Source: Symbiodinium natans (Eukaryota > Sar > Dinophyceae > Suessiales > Symbiodiniaceae). Taken from it: a stretch of DNA of 64,000 bases. Numbering within the stretch: position 1 is the stretch's first letter; each line of letters begins with the position of its first letter. Both the position numbers and the translations under genes were made by a program. Under the pieces are notes generated by a model, which saw only the letters and a program-made list of their open reading frames with translations, searched no databases and was not told where the DNA came from. This document shows, one piece after another, positions 45,642-58,800 of this stretch. The stretch covers positions 437,496-501,495 of the forward strand of contig CAJNDS010002308.1 of the NCBI GenBank assembly GCA_905221605.1, read 5' to 3'.

Positions 45642-48600
45642 CCAAGGAAGGTGTTTGAGCCTGTGGATGGCGGCGTGGACAGGCGGGGGGGGGGGGGGGG
45701 GGGGAAAGGGCAGAGAGTCGTTCTTGTTGTCCCTAAACCCTAAACCCTAAACCCTAAACCCTAAACCCTGAACCCTGAACCCTAAACCCTAAACCCTACA
45801 CCACGAAATCCCCCGCACTTCTCCTGCACCTCTACCAGTGAGCCCCGCAGACAAGACCCTAAACCTCCTATGGTTTCTTCGCACGACGCGCCTGTAGCTT
45901 CCCTGCCTGCTTTTGGGTTAACCAAAAACCCTAAGACTTGTACAGCCCAAATACACTAGACCCTGAAACCCTTTGCCCTTGGCCCTAAAACCAAACCGGA
46001 GCCCTAAAACCCCAAAACCCTGAACCCCTAAACCCTAACCCCCTAACTTCCCCCCCCCCCCCCCCCTTTCAGAACCTAAAGCCGCCCCGAGAGATAACGG
46101 TAGGCCGGTAGGCTCCCAAGCCCTCGTAGGGTTTAGGGTTCAGGGTGGGTCTGATGGTCTGATGGTCTTCGGGCTTCAGGGTTTTCAGGGTTGAAACCCT
46201 CAAGCTGTCTAGGCTGTAGAAGCTCTATTCGGGTTTAGGGTTTAGGGTTTAGGGTTTAAAGGCCCAGGACCTATGAGATCCCCTAAACTGGACCTGAGGG
46301 TTTAGGGTTTAGGGTTTAGGGTTTAGGGTTTAGGGTTTAGGGTTTAGGGTTTAGGGTTTATGACTTGGAGTAACACTACTTGGACCATCGGCTGCCTAGG
46401 TTTTCTAGAGGTCCTTCAAAACCCCTATAAGCCCTAAACCCTACAATTAGTTTAGGGTTTAGGGTTGAGGGTTTAGTAAAGGGTTTAGGGTTTAGGGTTT
46501 AGGGTTTAGGGTTTAGGGTTTAGGGTTTAGGGTTTAGGGTTTAGCCTAGACCCTGAACACCAAACCCTGCGTAAAGCCACAAACAAAGCGGCCCTAGATC
46601 CCGGCAGCCTCAGGGTCTAGGGTTTAGGGTTTAGGGTTAGGGTTTAGGATTTAGGGTTTAGGGTTTAGGTTTTAGGTTTTTTTTGCCTCAGGGTCTGCCG
46701 CGGCAGCAGCCCGTCTGACAACAACCCGAGCCCCGTGGCAGAAACTCAGTTTGGGGTTTGAGGGTTTAGGGTTTTAGGGTTTAGCGCTTTGGGAGTGAGA
46801 GTTTGGAGTTTAGGTTTGGGGTTTAGGGTGTTGGGTCATCGGGTTTGGGTGTAGGAATGCCAATATTCAATCCTATGCACCCTTTCCCCGCTTTAGGCTT
46901 GCCGGGCTCTAAGATGTCCCTCGTTAAAGGAGGGTTTCAATTAGGGGGGTGGGGGGGGGGGGGGGGGGGGCGTTAGGGTTTGGGGTTTAGGGTTTAGGGT
47001 TTAGGGTTTAGGGTTTGATTTATGTTCTAATTACATTGTGGCCCTAGCCCCGGATAGCTGGATTCAAGGACGCAGGCAGCCAGTTATAGGGTTTAGGGTT
47101 TAGGGATGTGGGCAGAGTGATGACAAAAAACAACCGCCGCCGCCGGAACCGTGCCCATTTTTTTGTGACAGTTGGCGTTTCGCCTAGGTGAAATTCTCTT
47201 TTTAAATTATGGCTGCCGAAAAGCAAGGCCGGTTTTTGAGGGTGTTGTTGCGGAAACGTTGTGTTTTCGCAAAAGTTTAAGGTCATTTTGTTGCATGGGA
47301 CTTCAGCACAATTTACTGAATGCACTCGGACAGTTTCTTTTGCATGCGTCTTCCGGCTTTATCGGGTTGTCGGGGTCGAGGCTTTGCAACGGCATGGCCG
47401 ATTTTGACAAGCAAATCTGAAGCAAATGCGCTGTAAACAACAGTGATTTGCAACGTGCTCGCAAAAGGTATGAACACTTGTGCATGAACACTTGTGACAG
47501 CGCAACTGGTTGCAGAAGCATCAAACATGCTCTTGCAGCATATCTTATAAAGGGCAAACACGCCGAACATTCCAGTGTTGTGGGCATGTTCGCAAAAGGC
47601 TTGTGACAGTGCGTCTTGTTCTGACCACGTCAAGCATCCTGGTGCAGCATGTTGTATCTGCAAATACCGATGTTTTTGGCATGGTTACAGTAACCACCCC
47701 CCCCCGCCCTCCCTTTCCCAGAGACACACGAAAAAACGGGTACGGTTTCAACGACGCCTGCAAACCAAAATGGGGCGCTAGCAAGCTGTTCGTGCCTTCC
47801 TTTTCGCTACAGGTAGGGCCAACACCCTTACGAACGTGTTGCTTAGGGACTTCTAACCGACAAGTCGCACTTACAGCCCACTACGGGACCTGACGATCCC
47901 ACTTGTAACATGGGGGCCCCTTGTTGGACCGGATTGCCAAGGGGGACAGCGCACCTTCAATGCTTTATCTGGCCATTGGCACGTGAAAGGGCATGCCAAG
48001 GAAGCTCTTTCGACTTAGAAAGTGTATTTAGGGTTTAGGGTTTAGGGTTTAGGGTTTAGGGTTTAGGGTTTAGGGTTTAGGGTTTAGGGAAACCCTATTA
48101 TTATCCATAACCCGCCTTACCAACCCCACATACTAAGTCAAAAGGGCTTCCAAGCAGGTCTGATGCTTAGCATTCCAGACTTCCAATTGTCCGGATGCTA
48201 AAGCCTAAGCCCTGTACCCTAAACCCTAAACCCTAAACGTTAAACCCTAAACCCTAAACCCGAAACCCTAAACCCTAAACCCTAAACCCTAAACCCTAAA
48301 CCCGTCGGGCTTAGGGTTCAGTGTTCATAAGGCTTGCCCCCAAGCCGTTCAGCGCAATGGAGTGCTGGAGTGGCCTGCAGCAGTGGCTGCAGGAGCTGTC
48401 AGAGGCAGCCGACGAGGGCCAACGCGACGGCTGGCGTGCACGCCAGGAGATTCCACGCATCCTCAAGGTGACTCAAAGCATCCTCAAGGCGACTCAAGGT
48501 TGGTGATCTGGATGAGCCACTGCTGCTGAACGCAGGTGCCGTCGGCCCTAAACCGTAAACCCTAAACCCCAAAACCCTAAGCGGGGTGTGAATTCACCCC

Positions 48601-51600
48601 CCTGTGACAACCTAGGCCTTCGGGCTACAGCCCAGTATCCTAAACCTGCAAACCAACGACCTTAAACCCTAAAAGCCCTAGGGTTTAGGGTTTAGGGTTT
48701 GGGGTTTAGGGTTTAGGGTTTAGGGAGTTTAGGGTTTAGGGTTTAGGGCTAAACCCTAGAGCCCAAGAAGGCGGAAGCATGCCCTGCGCGCGCTAAGCCC
48801 GAAACCCCGAACCCTCAACCCTGAACCCCCTCTCAACAACAACTTGGTAGGTCAGTGGTGCCCTGATCCCTTTTGTTGGTTCCAGGTTCCCTTGTAAAGT
48901 AACCAACCCAAAAAAGGGGTGCCCTTGCTAGAATATGGGTTACTGGGCTTCCGAGATAACCTTTTTTGGATTTCAAGTGGGGTTAGGTACCCAAGATTCC
49001 CTAGTACTCCCCACTACTCCCTAAGGCTCCCTAAGCTTGCTAAGGTTTAGGGTTTCGGGTTTAGGGTTTAGGGTTTAGGGTTTAGGGTTTAGGGTTTAGG
49101 GTTTAGGGTTTAGGGTTTAGGGTTTAGGGACACGACCCCCTATGAAGAACCCTTGAAACCCTAAACCCTAAAACCCTTACGGAGCCCAAGGCTACTACTC
49201 GATTGCCACAGCCGCTTCACTGGAGGACTGCAGCCTGGCATGCATGCCTCCGCGGCTTAGGGTTTGCGGATTTTGATGAGAATTTAGGATCATTTGGGGG
49301 ATTTTAGTGGTCTGAATTGGGCGAGCTTTAGGGATTTCAAAAACAGCCGGGAAAATTGGGGGATCTTCGGGATTCAGGTGAGGGAATGGGGGGCGTTGGG
49401 TTTAGGAATCCGGGGCCCTAAACCCTAAACCCTAAACCCTAAACCCTAAACCCTAAACCCTAAACCCTAAACCCTAAACCCTAAACCCTAAACTCCACTA
49501 AGGGGTAGGAGGAGAGACCCCTAGAAGGGACCCTTAATCTTATTCCCTATATATAGCCCTTCCATATCCCCCCCCCCCCCCCCCCAAATATCCCCCAAAG
49601 AACCCCTAACGTCCCTTATAAGGATCCCCTCCTTCAGTCCCTTGACTCTACGGGGTTGTGGGTGCTGAGTTCTGGGCTGTTGCACTTGGAGCTTGGGTCT
49701 GGAGTTGGGTGCAGAATAGTACCCTGCACTTGCATCAAAACAGTTGTAGGGTTTAAGGGTTTGGGGTTTCCAGATTGACTTGATTTAAGCCTCCCACGCC
49801 CGAAGCCCGGAAAACACGAATCTCAAAACTCTACAAGTCTACAAGCCTCAAAATCTCTAAGCACAATCCACCCTGAACCTAAACTTTTTGGGTACCCTAA
49901 CTATTAGAGGCTGCCTTGCGAGAGCAACCCCAAAAGGGACGATCCTAAACCCTAAACCATGACCCTAACCCCCAAACCCTAAACAGTGACCACACAGAAC
50001 TAAACCCTAAACCCTAAACCCTAAACCCTAAACCCTAAACCCTAAAACCCTAAACCCTAAATCCTAAAACCCTAAACCCTCCACTAGCCACGAAAAGGGG
50101 CAGAGCCCACAAAGCCAGGGTTTAGGGTTTAGGGCTTAGGGTTTAGGGTTTTGGGTTTAATTACGGCTTAGGGTTCGGGGTTTAGGGTTTAGGGCTACTC
50201 TCACACTCAAGCCCCTAAACACCCTAAACCCTGTAGACCCTGAGGCAAGTCGAAGTGCGTTGCCGACAGCGGGTGCGTTGGGCTCGAGTTCAAGGCCTAA
50301 ACCCTAAACCCTAAACCCTAAACCCTAAACCCTAAACCCTAAACCCTAAACCCTAAAACCCTAAACCCTAAACCCTGAACGGGCTCCTACTTTTTGTTGC
50401 AGATGACAGGAGCCCTAAACCCTAAAGCCTAAAGCCTAAAGCCTAAAGCCTAAACCCTAAACCCTAAACCCTAAACCCTAAACCCTAAACCCTAAACCTT
50501 AGCCTAAACCCTAAACCCTTAAAGGTGACAGCTATGTCTATACATATTGGTGATTTCTCTAACTTTTGGTCCCTTTTGGGGTCCTTATTTGCAGGCTGCC
50601 CCTCTTATCTGTGGTTTAGGGTTTGGGGCTTTGGGGTTTAGGATTTGGGGTTTAGGGGTAGTTATATGGGGTTTTCCGAAATTAGGGGCACCTTATTGGG
50701 GGGGGGGGGGGGTACTATTGAGGGGTCTATATTCAGGGTCCCCTCTTTTCGTCAACCCCCATATAGATATATATATGTATATACATATACATGTATATGG
50801 GCCTAGGGCCTAGGGTTCTTATGTTCTCAAAAGTGTCCATTGGCTCATAGGAGGGGCCAGATGTTGAAGCCCTAAATGATGGGGTTTAGGGTTTAGGGTT
50901 TAGGGTTCAGGGTTCAGGGTTTAGGGTTTAGGGTTGAGGGTTTAGGGTTTGCAAGGATGGTTGGAACGCCCCTCGGTTGTTGTAGGATTCTAGACTTTTG
51001 TCGGTGGGTTGCAGCCGACTGGCTTACATCAAGGCTTAGGGCTTATGTTGTTTTTTTGTTTTACAGGTGTAGGGTTGAAGGGCAGCCACAGCCCGAAATC
51101 TTTGCAAATATGTTCAAAAGCTGCTGTTGGCAAAAGACAACGCAACAATGGGTGTCCATGGCCAACAAGCCTGCTACTGGTCTAGCCCTCGCCATGCAAG
51201 AGATGTGTGAGCCGGAAGACGCTATAGTGGGCGCTACAAGTAGGGCAACAACATAGAGTTGCAAGGCTGAACCCAAGACGACCCCAGAACCCTCAACCCT
51301 AACAGCCTAAACCTTCTCAAGCTCCCGCCCTAAATCCTGAAGCCCAAGAACTCTTGCTCCCAAAAAGAATCCCAAACGCTAAAACCCGAACCGCCAAAAT
51401 CCCAAAACCCTCAAAGCCCTAAACCCCAAATCCATTCAGCCCAGCCCCAAACCCAAACCCCTAGACCCCAAGCCCTAACCCTAAAAACTAAGACCCCAAA
51501 CCCTAAGCCCTAAAGCCTACACCGCAAACAAGCCCCAAACCCCCAAATCCCAAAGCCCAAACCCTCCTAAACCCTAAACCCCCAACCCGAAGCCCTAAAC

Positions 51601-53034
51601 CCTAAACCCCAAACGCTGAACCCCAAGCCCTAAACCCCGAACCCTAAGCCCAAACCCTCCTAAACCCCTTGCGAAGGGGAGCCGCTGCGAGATCTGGACG
51701 CGAGCCGGGGGCATCCAGGCGTCCAAAGCGCTGAGTGCCGAAGACTGCAAAGGATTTGTTTAGGGCTTTTGGGGTTTGGGGTTTAGGGTTTAGGGCTTTT
51801 GGCTTTACAGAGGATCAGGCGTTCAGCGTTTAGGCCCTTCTGGGTTTAGTTTAGGGTTTAGGGTGTATGGCTCTTTTTTTAGGGTTTTAGGGTTCTCATA
51901 GTGTTCATAGGGTTTGGAGTTTAGGGTTTTTCGGGCCTGAGTGTTTGTTGTGTAGGGCTTTTAGTGTTCATAATGTTTTAGTTAGGGCTTTTGTTTGTTT
52001 GGGGTGGGTTTGAGGGTTTTGTTCATAATGTTTTTAGTTAGGATTTTTGTTGTTTTTGTTGGGGTGGGTTTCAGGGTTTCCAGCGCTTTAGGTTTTTAGG
52101 GGTTATAGGATTTGTTGGTGTTTTTAGTGTTGTTAGTGCTTACGTAGGGCTTTTGGGTTGTAGGGCTTTTGGGCTTCAAAAGAGTGCAGGGCTTTAAAGG
52201 CTTCAGGATTCTTAGGGGTCTGACGGCTTCAAGGGGCATAGGGTTGCCAGGGTTTGTTGCACTGAGAGCTTTAAAACCCTTAACTCGAAGTACAGGGCTT
52301 CTCGGGCCATTATTCAGGAAAACCTTGCCGTTCGGGTACGGCTCAATAAGGTTCTCGTGGCTATACGGCCACGATAGAACCTGCAAGCAAGTCCAAACCC
52401 TAAAACCTTAAACCTGAAATCCCTATAAAACCTAAACCCTAAACCCTAAACCCTAAACCCTAAAAGCCCTAAAAACCCTAAAAACCCTAAGCCCTAAACC
52501 GCAACTTCATCGCCAAGCAAAGCGCGAGCAGCCTCAAAACTCAGCTCCAGGGGTGCCCCCCAGCCAAGGGCATCGGGGTTTAGGGTTGAGGGTCTGGGGT
52601 TTAGGGTTTCGGGTTTCGGGTTTAGGGTTGAGGCGGTTGAGGGTTTAGGGTTTCGGGTTTAGGGCGTACGGTTCAGGGTTGAGGGAATTTGGGTTGGGGA
52701 CCCTTCTGTAAGATCCTTTGAGGGAATATAAGGGAGTATGTTAAGGGAACCTAGGGGTACGTCCTCAGAACACCCCCCCCCCCCCCCCCAAACCATGAAA
52801 CCCTACACCCCAAACACTAACCCGAAACTCTGAACACCACGCCCTAAACTCGTTTTGGGTTTCGGGTTCAACCCTAAGCCCTAAGCCCTAAGCCCTAAGC
52901 CCTAAACCCTAAACCCTAAACCCTAAACCTTAAACCCTAAACCCTAAACCCTAAACCCTGGCCGTGATAAGGCGGCTACACCTGCCTTCGCTACGGAGTT
53001 CCCGTTGCCCTGCGGCCGGGCAGCTGGGAGGCCG
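45642..53034 (+). CDS. PAN/Apple-like Cys-rich repeat R1 (six exons)
   Basis: First of three related repeats. Exons: about 45642-45682 (KVFEPVDGGVD), 46692-46729 (VCRGSSPSDNN), 49191 to about 49245 (YYSIATAASLEDCSLAC), about 50253-50294 (CVADSGCVGLEFK), 51677-51734 (GSRCEIWTRAGGIQASKAL) and 52972-53034 (GYTCLRYGVPVALRPGSW). The joins at 45683 (GC), 46730 (GC), 50295 (GC) and 51735 (GT) keep frame and restore motifs also seen in R2 and R3. The third-to-fourth exon join is unresolved. The Cys pattern (C-x3-C-x5-C-x-G-x-E ... RCE-x-WTR) resembles PAN/Apple-type modules that bind protein or carbohydrate; that family call is tentative. The intron 46730-49190 is about 2.5 kb and holds an atypical 0.9 kb block. 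Confidence 0.55.
46922..47960. other. Telomere-poor block in R1 intron
   Basis: After a poly-G tract and a short TTTAGGG array, 47.1-47.95 kb is almost free of telomere-type repeat. It has overlapping open frames on both strands (for example minus 47313-47663 and plus 47510-47893), none of them recognisable. An imperfect duplication of about 125 bp is visible: GCAAAAGGNNNN followed by CTTGTGACAG occurs near 47461-47500 and 47590-47610. It could be a degraded element. Confidence 0.45.
47996..48152. mobile_element. MITE family 2 copy split by TTTAGGG array
   Basis: The left end (CCAAGGAAGCTCTTTCGACT) and right end (CTAAGTCAAAAGGGCTTCC) match the family at 5521-5790 and 16842-16922. A clean TTTAGGG array (48029-48089) occupies the interior between the left end and the internal CCATAACCCGCCTTACC block. 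Confidence 0.7.
48200..48300. repeat. CCCTAAA array
   Basis: A CCCTAAA run with a few variants. From it to the exon at 49191 lie a non-repetitive island (48340-48510, weak open frame), a family 8 fold-back remnant (about 48845-48950) and a TTTAGGG array (49050-49128). Confidence 0.85.
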
Positions 53035-53921
53035 GCCGGGTTTAGGGTTTAGGGTTTAGGGTTTAGGGTTTAGGGTTTAGGGTTTAGGGTTTAGGGTTTA
53101 GGGTTTAGGGGTTTCGGGGTTTAGGGGGTTAGGGGGTTAGGGGTGCAGGGGTTTAGGGTTTAGGGTTTAGGATTTAAGGAATTGGGGGTTTGGGGTTTTG
53201 GGTCTAGGTTTTCGGGTTTAGGAAACTCTTTGCTCTTAGCAACGTGTTTTTTGTGGCTCTGGTAAGCTTACGAGTTTTTGGTGGGGAGCTAGGTGCCCAA
53301 AACCCTAATCGCAGAACCGATGAAAGAAAGTGAGGAGAAAGCCTTGGGTCCTGCTACAGCCCTAACTTGCGGTGCCCTGCAAAGTGCCACAAACGACTTC
53401 GACCTGGACCCTCTCCAGTTTGGAATTGAGACTTTGGCAGGGTTTAGGCTCTATAACCCTAAACCCCGAAGCCCCTCCCGAATTCCCAAACCCCTCAACC
53501 CTAAATTTTCGAAACTCTTAAACCCCAAACTCCTAAACCCTATACGAGCCCCCAAACTCCTAAACTCGAAACCAAAAAACACTAAACCCTACACCCTTAA
53601 ACTCCTTAACCCTGGGAATAGCCGTACACCCTAAACTCCAGACCCTCAACCCTAAGCCCCAAGCCCCTAAGCCCCTAAACCCTTAAACTCCTAAACCCTG
53701 GGAATAACAATAAACCCTAGACTCCAAACCCTAAACCTCAAGCCACTAAACTCCTAAACTCCAAACCCTAAACCTAAACCCTAAATCCTGGGAATAGCCC
53801 TAAACCCTAAACCCTAAACCCTAAACCCCAAACCCTAAACCCTAAACCCTAAACCCTAAATCCTAAACCAGACCCTGAGCCCAAACCCACCTAACCTCCT
53901 AAACCCCTAACCTGAAAGAAG

Positions 53922-55183
53922 CCTTCGAGGCGGTGGATGGCGGCGAGGGCCGCGCCTGTCGCGGTGCCAGCATCAGCGACAACCAGCCGTCCTACTTCCG
54001 CGTGCTGCAAGGCAGTTAGGGTTTAATTAGGGTTTAGGGTTTAGGGTTTAAAGTTTAAAGGGCTTAGGGTTTAGGGTTTAGGGTTTTCCGCTGCAAGGCA
54101 GGGCTGGAAGATGTCTTTAGATTTGAACTCCGAGGTGTTTGTAGTCGTTTAGGGTTTCGAGTGTAGGGTTTTTGGGCCTATGGTTCCACGATTCGGCCCG
54201 AAGTGCTCCTACACCCCTAAACTTTGAACCCTGAACCCTGAGCCCTAAGCCCTGAAGACCTAAACCCCCCCTCACCCGAAGCTTAAACCCCTGCGTCTCC
54301 GCAGGCACCACCCGAGAAGGCTGCCAGCGCCAATGCCAGAGCAGTGATGATTGCGTCGGCATTGAGCATCACGAAGGCCCCCCCCCCCCCCCCCCCAGCC
54401 TGTTTTGCATCATGCAGCCCTATGACTAGGATGCCCAGTAGTACCCTTATTCCCTTTTTGGGGGGTTTCGGTTCCCTTATAAACCCCTTTAAGCAAAAAA
54501 GGGCATCGTTAGACCTACCTCAACCCAAAGCCCAAAATCCTAAACCCTAAACGCTAAGCCTTACTTATCCCCTAAACTCTAACCCTAAACAACCCGAAAC
54601 CCCAAGCCCTAAACCCGAAACACCCCACAGTTGCTGTAGATGCTTGCAACAGGCGGACGCTGCGAGATTTGGACGCGTGTGCTGGGGATCCAGGCCTCAA
54701 AGGAATTGGCAGGCCGGACGGTTTAGGGTTTAGGGTGCAGGGTTTAGGGTTTTCAGGGATTAGGGTCTAGTTAGGGGTTTAGGGTTTTATCAGGGGTTTG
54801 GGGTTTCGGGTCTAGGGTTTGCGAAATATTCGGAGTCCTTTTTGGAGGTTTGGGGTTTAAAGTCCAGGGCTTAGGGTTCACCCAAATCGGAGTTTTGGGT
54901 TTAGTGTTTAGAGTTTAAGGATTGGGCCATCCTGAGAATGGAGCGTCCACAGTGTTCAGGGTTCAGGGTGTGGGCTTGAGGGTTTTAAGGGTTTGGGTCT
55001 TAAAGTGTTGTTACTCGGTTGGAAGGCGTGAAAGGGCACTCAAACAAAAACCATCAGGTATCCTCGAGCCCTCCCAGTGCCCTAAACCCTAAACCCTAAG
55101 CCCCAAACCTTGCACCGCAGCCCGAGGCTACTCCTGCTGGCGCTTTGTGCCGGAGGGAACCACTGGCCCGATCCGGAGGGAAG
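53922..55183 (+). CDS. PAN/Apple-like Cys-rich repeat R2 (four exons)
   Basis: Second repeat, about 95 residues and fully reconstructed. Exons: 53922-54011 (AFEAVDGGEGRACRG and NQPSYFRVLQ), 54305-54376 (TTREGCQRQCQSSDDCVGIE), 54653-54712 (GRCEIWTRVLGIQASKEL) and 55121-55183 (GYSCWRFVPEGTTGPIRR). All four donors are GC with a phase-1 join (54012, 54377, 54713, 55184). The acceptors after the first exon are CGCAG|GC, ACAG|GC and CGCAG|CC. The Cys positions match R1 and R3, but R2 is cut by introns at partly different places from R1. It continues in phase into R3 at 55876. Confidence 0.6.
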
Positions 55184-55875
55184 GCGGTTTAGCGTTAGGG
55201 TTTGGGGTTTAGGGTTTGGGGTTTGGGGTTTAGGGTTTAGGGTTTAGGGTTACTGACGGTTTATGGGGTTTAGGGTTTACAGGGTTTATAGGGTTTATAG
55301 GGTTTATAGAGTTTATAGGGTTTATAGGGTTTGGGGTTTGGGGATTAGGGCTTAGGGCTTAGGGCGTTGGGAAAATAACCCACCCTAAACGGGTTTTGGG
55401 TTTTGTAGGTTTTCGCCGTATAGAAGTAGGGCACCCCCCCCCCCCCCCCAAGTCATACAACGGTGAAGAGGGCTGAAAGTCTTGCTACTTAGGTCTTAGG
55501 TTGCAGTCTTCTGAACTACAGGCTTTAGGATCTAGGGCTTAGGGTTCAGGGTCTAGGGTCTAGGGTTTTAGGGTTTAGGGTTTAAGGGTTTAAGGGTTTA
55601 AGGGTTAAGGGTTTAGGGGTTAAGGGTTTCGGGTTCAGGGTTTAGGGTTAAGGGTTTAGGGGTTAAGGGTTTCGGGTTTAGGGTTTAGGGGGTTGTGGGT
55701 GGTGGGAGGCAGTCTGCAGGCTGTCACGGCACCGGAGCAGCCCTTGACCTTACACCTTTAACCCCCCAAACCCGAAACCCTAAACCCGAAACCCTAAACC
55801 CTAAACCCTAAACCCTAAACCCTAAACGCCAAACCTTCCTTCCTCCAAGCGCCCACAGCCGCCGGCCGGGGAGAG

Positions 55876-58800
55876 GCGAGTTCGAGGCGGTGGACGGAGC
55901 AACTGACCGCGTCTGCCGTGGTTCCAGTGCCCAAGCATCGAACTAAGGGTTTTAGGGTGTTAGGGTACAAGGATGGTTTGGGGTTTAGGGTTTAGGGTTC
56001 AGGGTTTAGGGTTTAGGGTTTAGGGTTTGGGGTTTAGGGTTTAGGGCTTAGGGTCAGAGCTTTGGCTATGGGATGGAAAAGTCGTGCGATTTGGGCTCGA
56101 GAGTGTGGGGTCCATCTAGTGTTGGTTCCTAATCTGGGCCTAGGGTTTAGGGTTCAGGGTTCAGGGTTTTAGGGTTTAGGGTTTAGGGTTTCGGGGAGGA
56201 TCATGTAAGCTGTACACCCTACACCCTAGATGTGCGGACCGTACTCTACGTCGGTTTTGCAGACTTAGCGACGAGAGGATTTGGGGGTTGCGCGAACCAA
56301 AGCAAGTCTTCTGAGGGTCCACCCTAAACCCTAAACCCTAAAACAGTGGGTGTACTTGCGCCCTGAAGTAGCTGACACTGTATGCTGTGGTGGGGCCCAA
56401 AGACCTCAGACGTTAAACACTTGCCCCTAAACCCTAATTTTTCTAGACCCCGAAAACTAAATCCTGAAAGGGTCCCTATTCATTGGCCTTGGCGTTGGAT
56501 TGCAGGCTTTAGGGCAGAGGGGCTGAGGGTCCAGGGTCGAGGGTTCAGGGTTGAGGGTTTCGGGTTTGGGTAGGTTTTGAGTTGAGAGAGTTGACGGTTA
56601 GGGGCTAAGGGGCTTGAGGGGCTTGAGTGGTTGAAAGTTTTAGAGTTCAAGGCTTAGGGGTTGAAGTGCTTAGGGGTTGGCAGGTTGAAGGTGATTCATG
56701 GTCCAGGGGTTGCAGTCAAGGAATTATTGGCGGTTGACCCATGAGGCTCAAGGAACCCTAAACCCTGAACCCTGAGCCCTAAACCCTAAACCCTAAACCC
56801 TAAGCCCTAAACCCTAAACCCCAAACCCTAAACCCTAAACGTCATTGATGTCATTGATGTCGGCCCCAGGCCCCACTGATAACGCAGCGAGCTACTTCAA
56901 TGCGGTGTCTGGCCTAGCGACGCTCCAATCCTGTCAGGATCTCATGCGCAAGGGACTTGGGTTTAAAGTTTAGGGTTTGGGGCTTAGGGTTTAAAGTTTA
57001 GGGTTTAGGGTTTAGGGTTTAGGTTTTAGGGTTTAAAGCTTAGGGTTTAGGGTTTAGGGTTTAAAGTTCAGGGTTTAGGGTTCAGAGCAACCCGAGCGTC
57101 CCCTAATCATGAGCCCCGGACTCTCTTAAGCATCCCTCATGCCCTTGCCAGTGCTAGATGGGTAGTTCTGAAACTTGGGGTCCCTTCTTGGGGGGTCCTT
57201 GGGAGGTACCGTCCTTAATAGGGGTTAGAGTGCCCCCACCCCCCCCCCCACCCCTTATTTCAACTTTAGGACTGTTAGTATAGTCTTGAATAGGTTTAGA
57301 GTACCAGGGGGAACATCGCAAGGTCCTTATTTTCAGGGTGCCGTACTATAGAAAGACCCCAAAAGGGACCCTAATTTAGAGAGCAGCCCATAGAATGTAC
57401 AGAAAAGTAGGTTTGCCGTGATGCTATGGTTTTGGGGTTTAGGTTTAGGTCGCGTTTTGGGTTGGGGTGGAGGAGGAGCTTTTAACTCTAATGAGCCTCC
57501 AACCCTAAACCCCAAATCCGAAACTGAACGCCCCAAGAGCAAGACCTGAAACAAACCTGCGGCAGGACCTGTGCCGGATCACAGGCAGCTGCAAGGGAGC
57601 CCGGGCAGCATTTTGTTTTGGTGTTTAGGGTTTCGGGTCTAATTAGGGTTTAGGATTTAGGGTTTAGGGCTTAGAGTTTAGGATTTAGGCTTTAAGGTTT
57701 AGGGTTTAGGGTTTAGAGCTCTGTGTGTCATGGTCTAAAGCTTGGGACAATCATGTGCACCCTATTGGTTACTCGCTGGTTCCTGGGGAGATTAAGCATT
57801 TCGGGTTTAGTTCCGAAACCCTATAAACCCTAAACCCTAAAATGTAGGGGGCCTGTTGCTGGGCCATAGTGCTCAACATCGGCCTTACCTTTCCCTTCTC
57901 TGGCGGAAGGGCACTATAGGCTTCAGCTAGATCCCCTTGGGAATTGTTTTCATATCTTTGTTTCTATAAAGCCCAAGAGGATATTGAACATATATTTTGT
58001 TCTTAGATTAAGGTTCTTGGGGGAGTATTGTCAGGGCTTATAGTTAAAGGAGACGCTCAAGAATGCTCCTCGCCCATGCCTCCTGAATGTGGGTTCTCCT
58101 GTGCCGGTTAGAGGGTTTAGGGTTTAACCCTGAACCCTAAGCCCTAAACCCTAAATTGAAGGTTCGGGGTTTGCGCGGGATGTCTCTAGACACCAAATGT
58201 TGAACGCAAAGGCCCGCGGGTCTTTTTGCATGACTACGACTACAACTTCACTGAAAACCCAGTGGACCAAACCACAAACTTATAAACCCTAATGGTAAGG
58301 GTAAGGGTATGGGAGCAGCGGCTCTATACCGGGAGCCCTGAGCCCCAAAACCCAAGGCCCTAAACCCTAAGAGGGTTTGGGGTTTAGGGTTTAGGGAACT
58401 AAACCGTTTTTTTATAGGGAATATGTTCCCTTAGAAGCCTCTTTAACCCAAGAAGGGGTATGTACGCTTTTCATCTCTATTTGGGTTACTATTGGGTCTG
58501 CCTTAAACGTAACCCGAAGTCCTTCAACCACTTGACTATGTCAGGTGGGCATTTATACATAGCAGGACAACCTCATCCCTTAACTAAACTCTATAAACCC
58601 CGAAGACCCTCAAACCCGAAACCTCAAAAGGCGTGGAGTATCACGGGTCCGGGCGCTGTGAGTTGTGGACGCGGTCTGCGGGCATCGGCAGCAGCGCGGC
58701 CCTAGCAGGCTGCAATACGGGGTTGGGGTCAAAGAAGCCTTAAGAGGGTTTAGGGTTCAGGGTTTCGGGTTTAGGGTTTAGGGTAACCCTAAACCCTAAA

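Noticed and set aside
48321-48506. Small gene of 61 codons
   Set aside because: It lies inside the 46730-49190 intron, has no recognisable product, and only one copy is seen; a real exon cannot be excluded.
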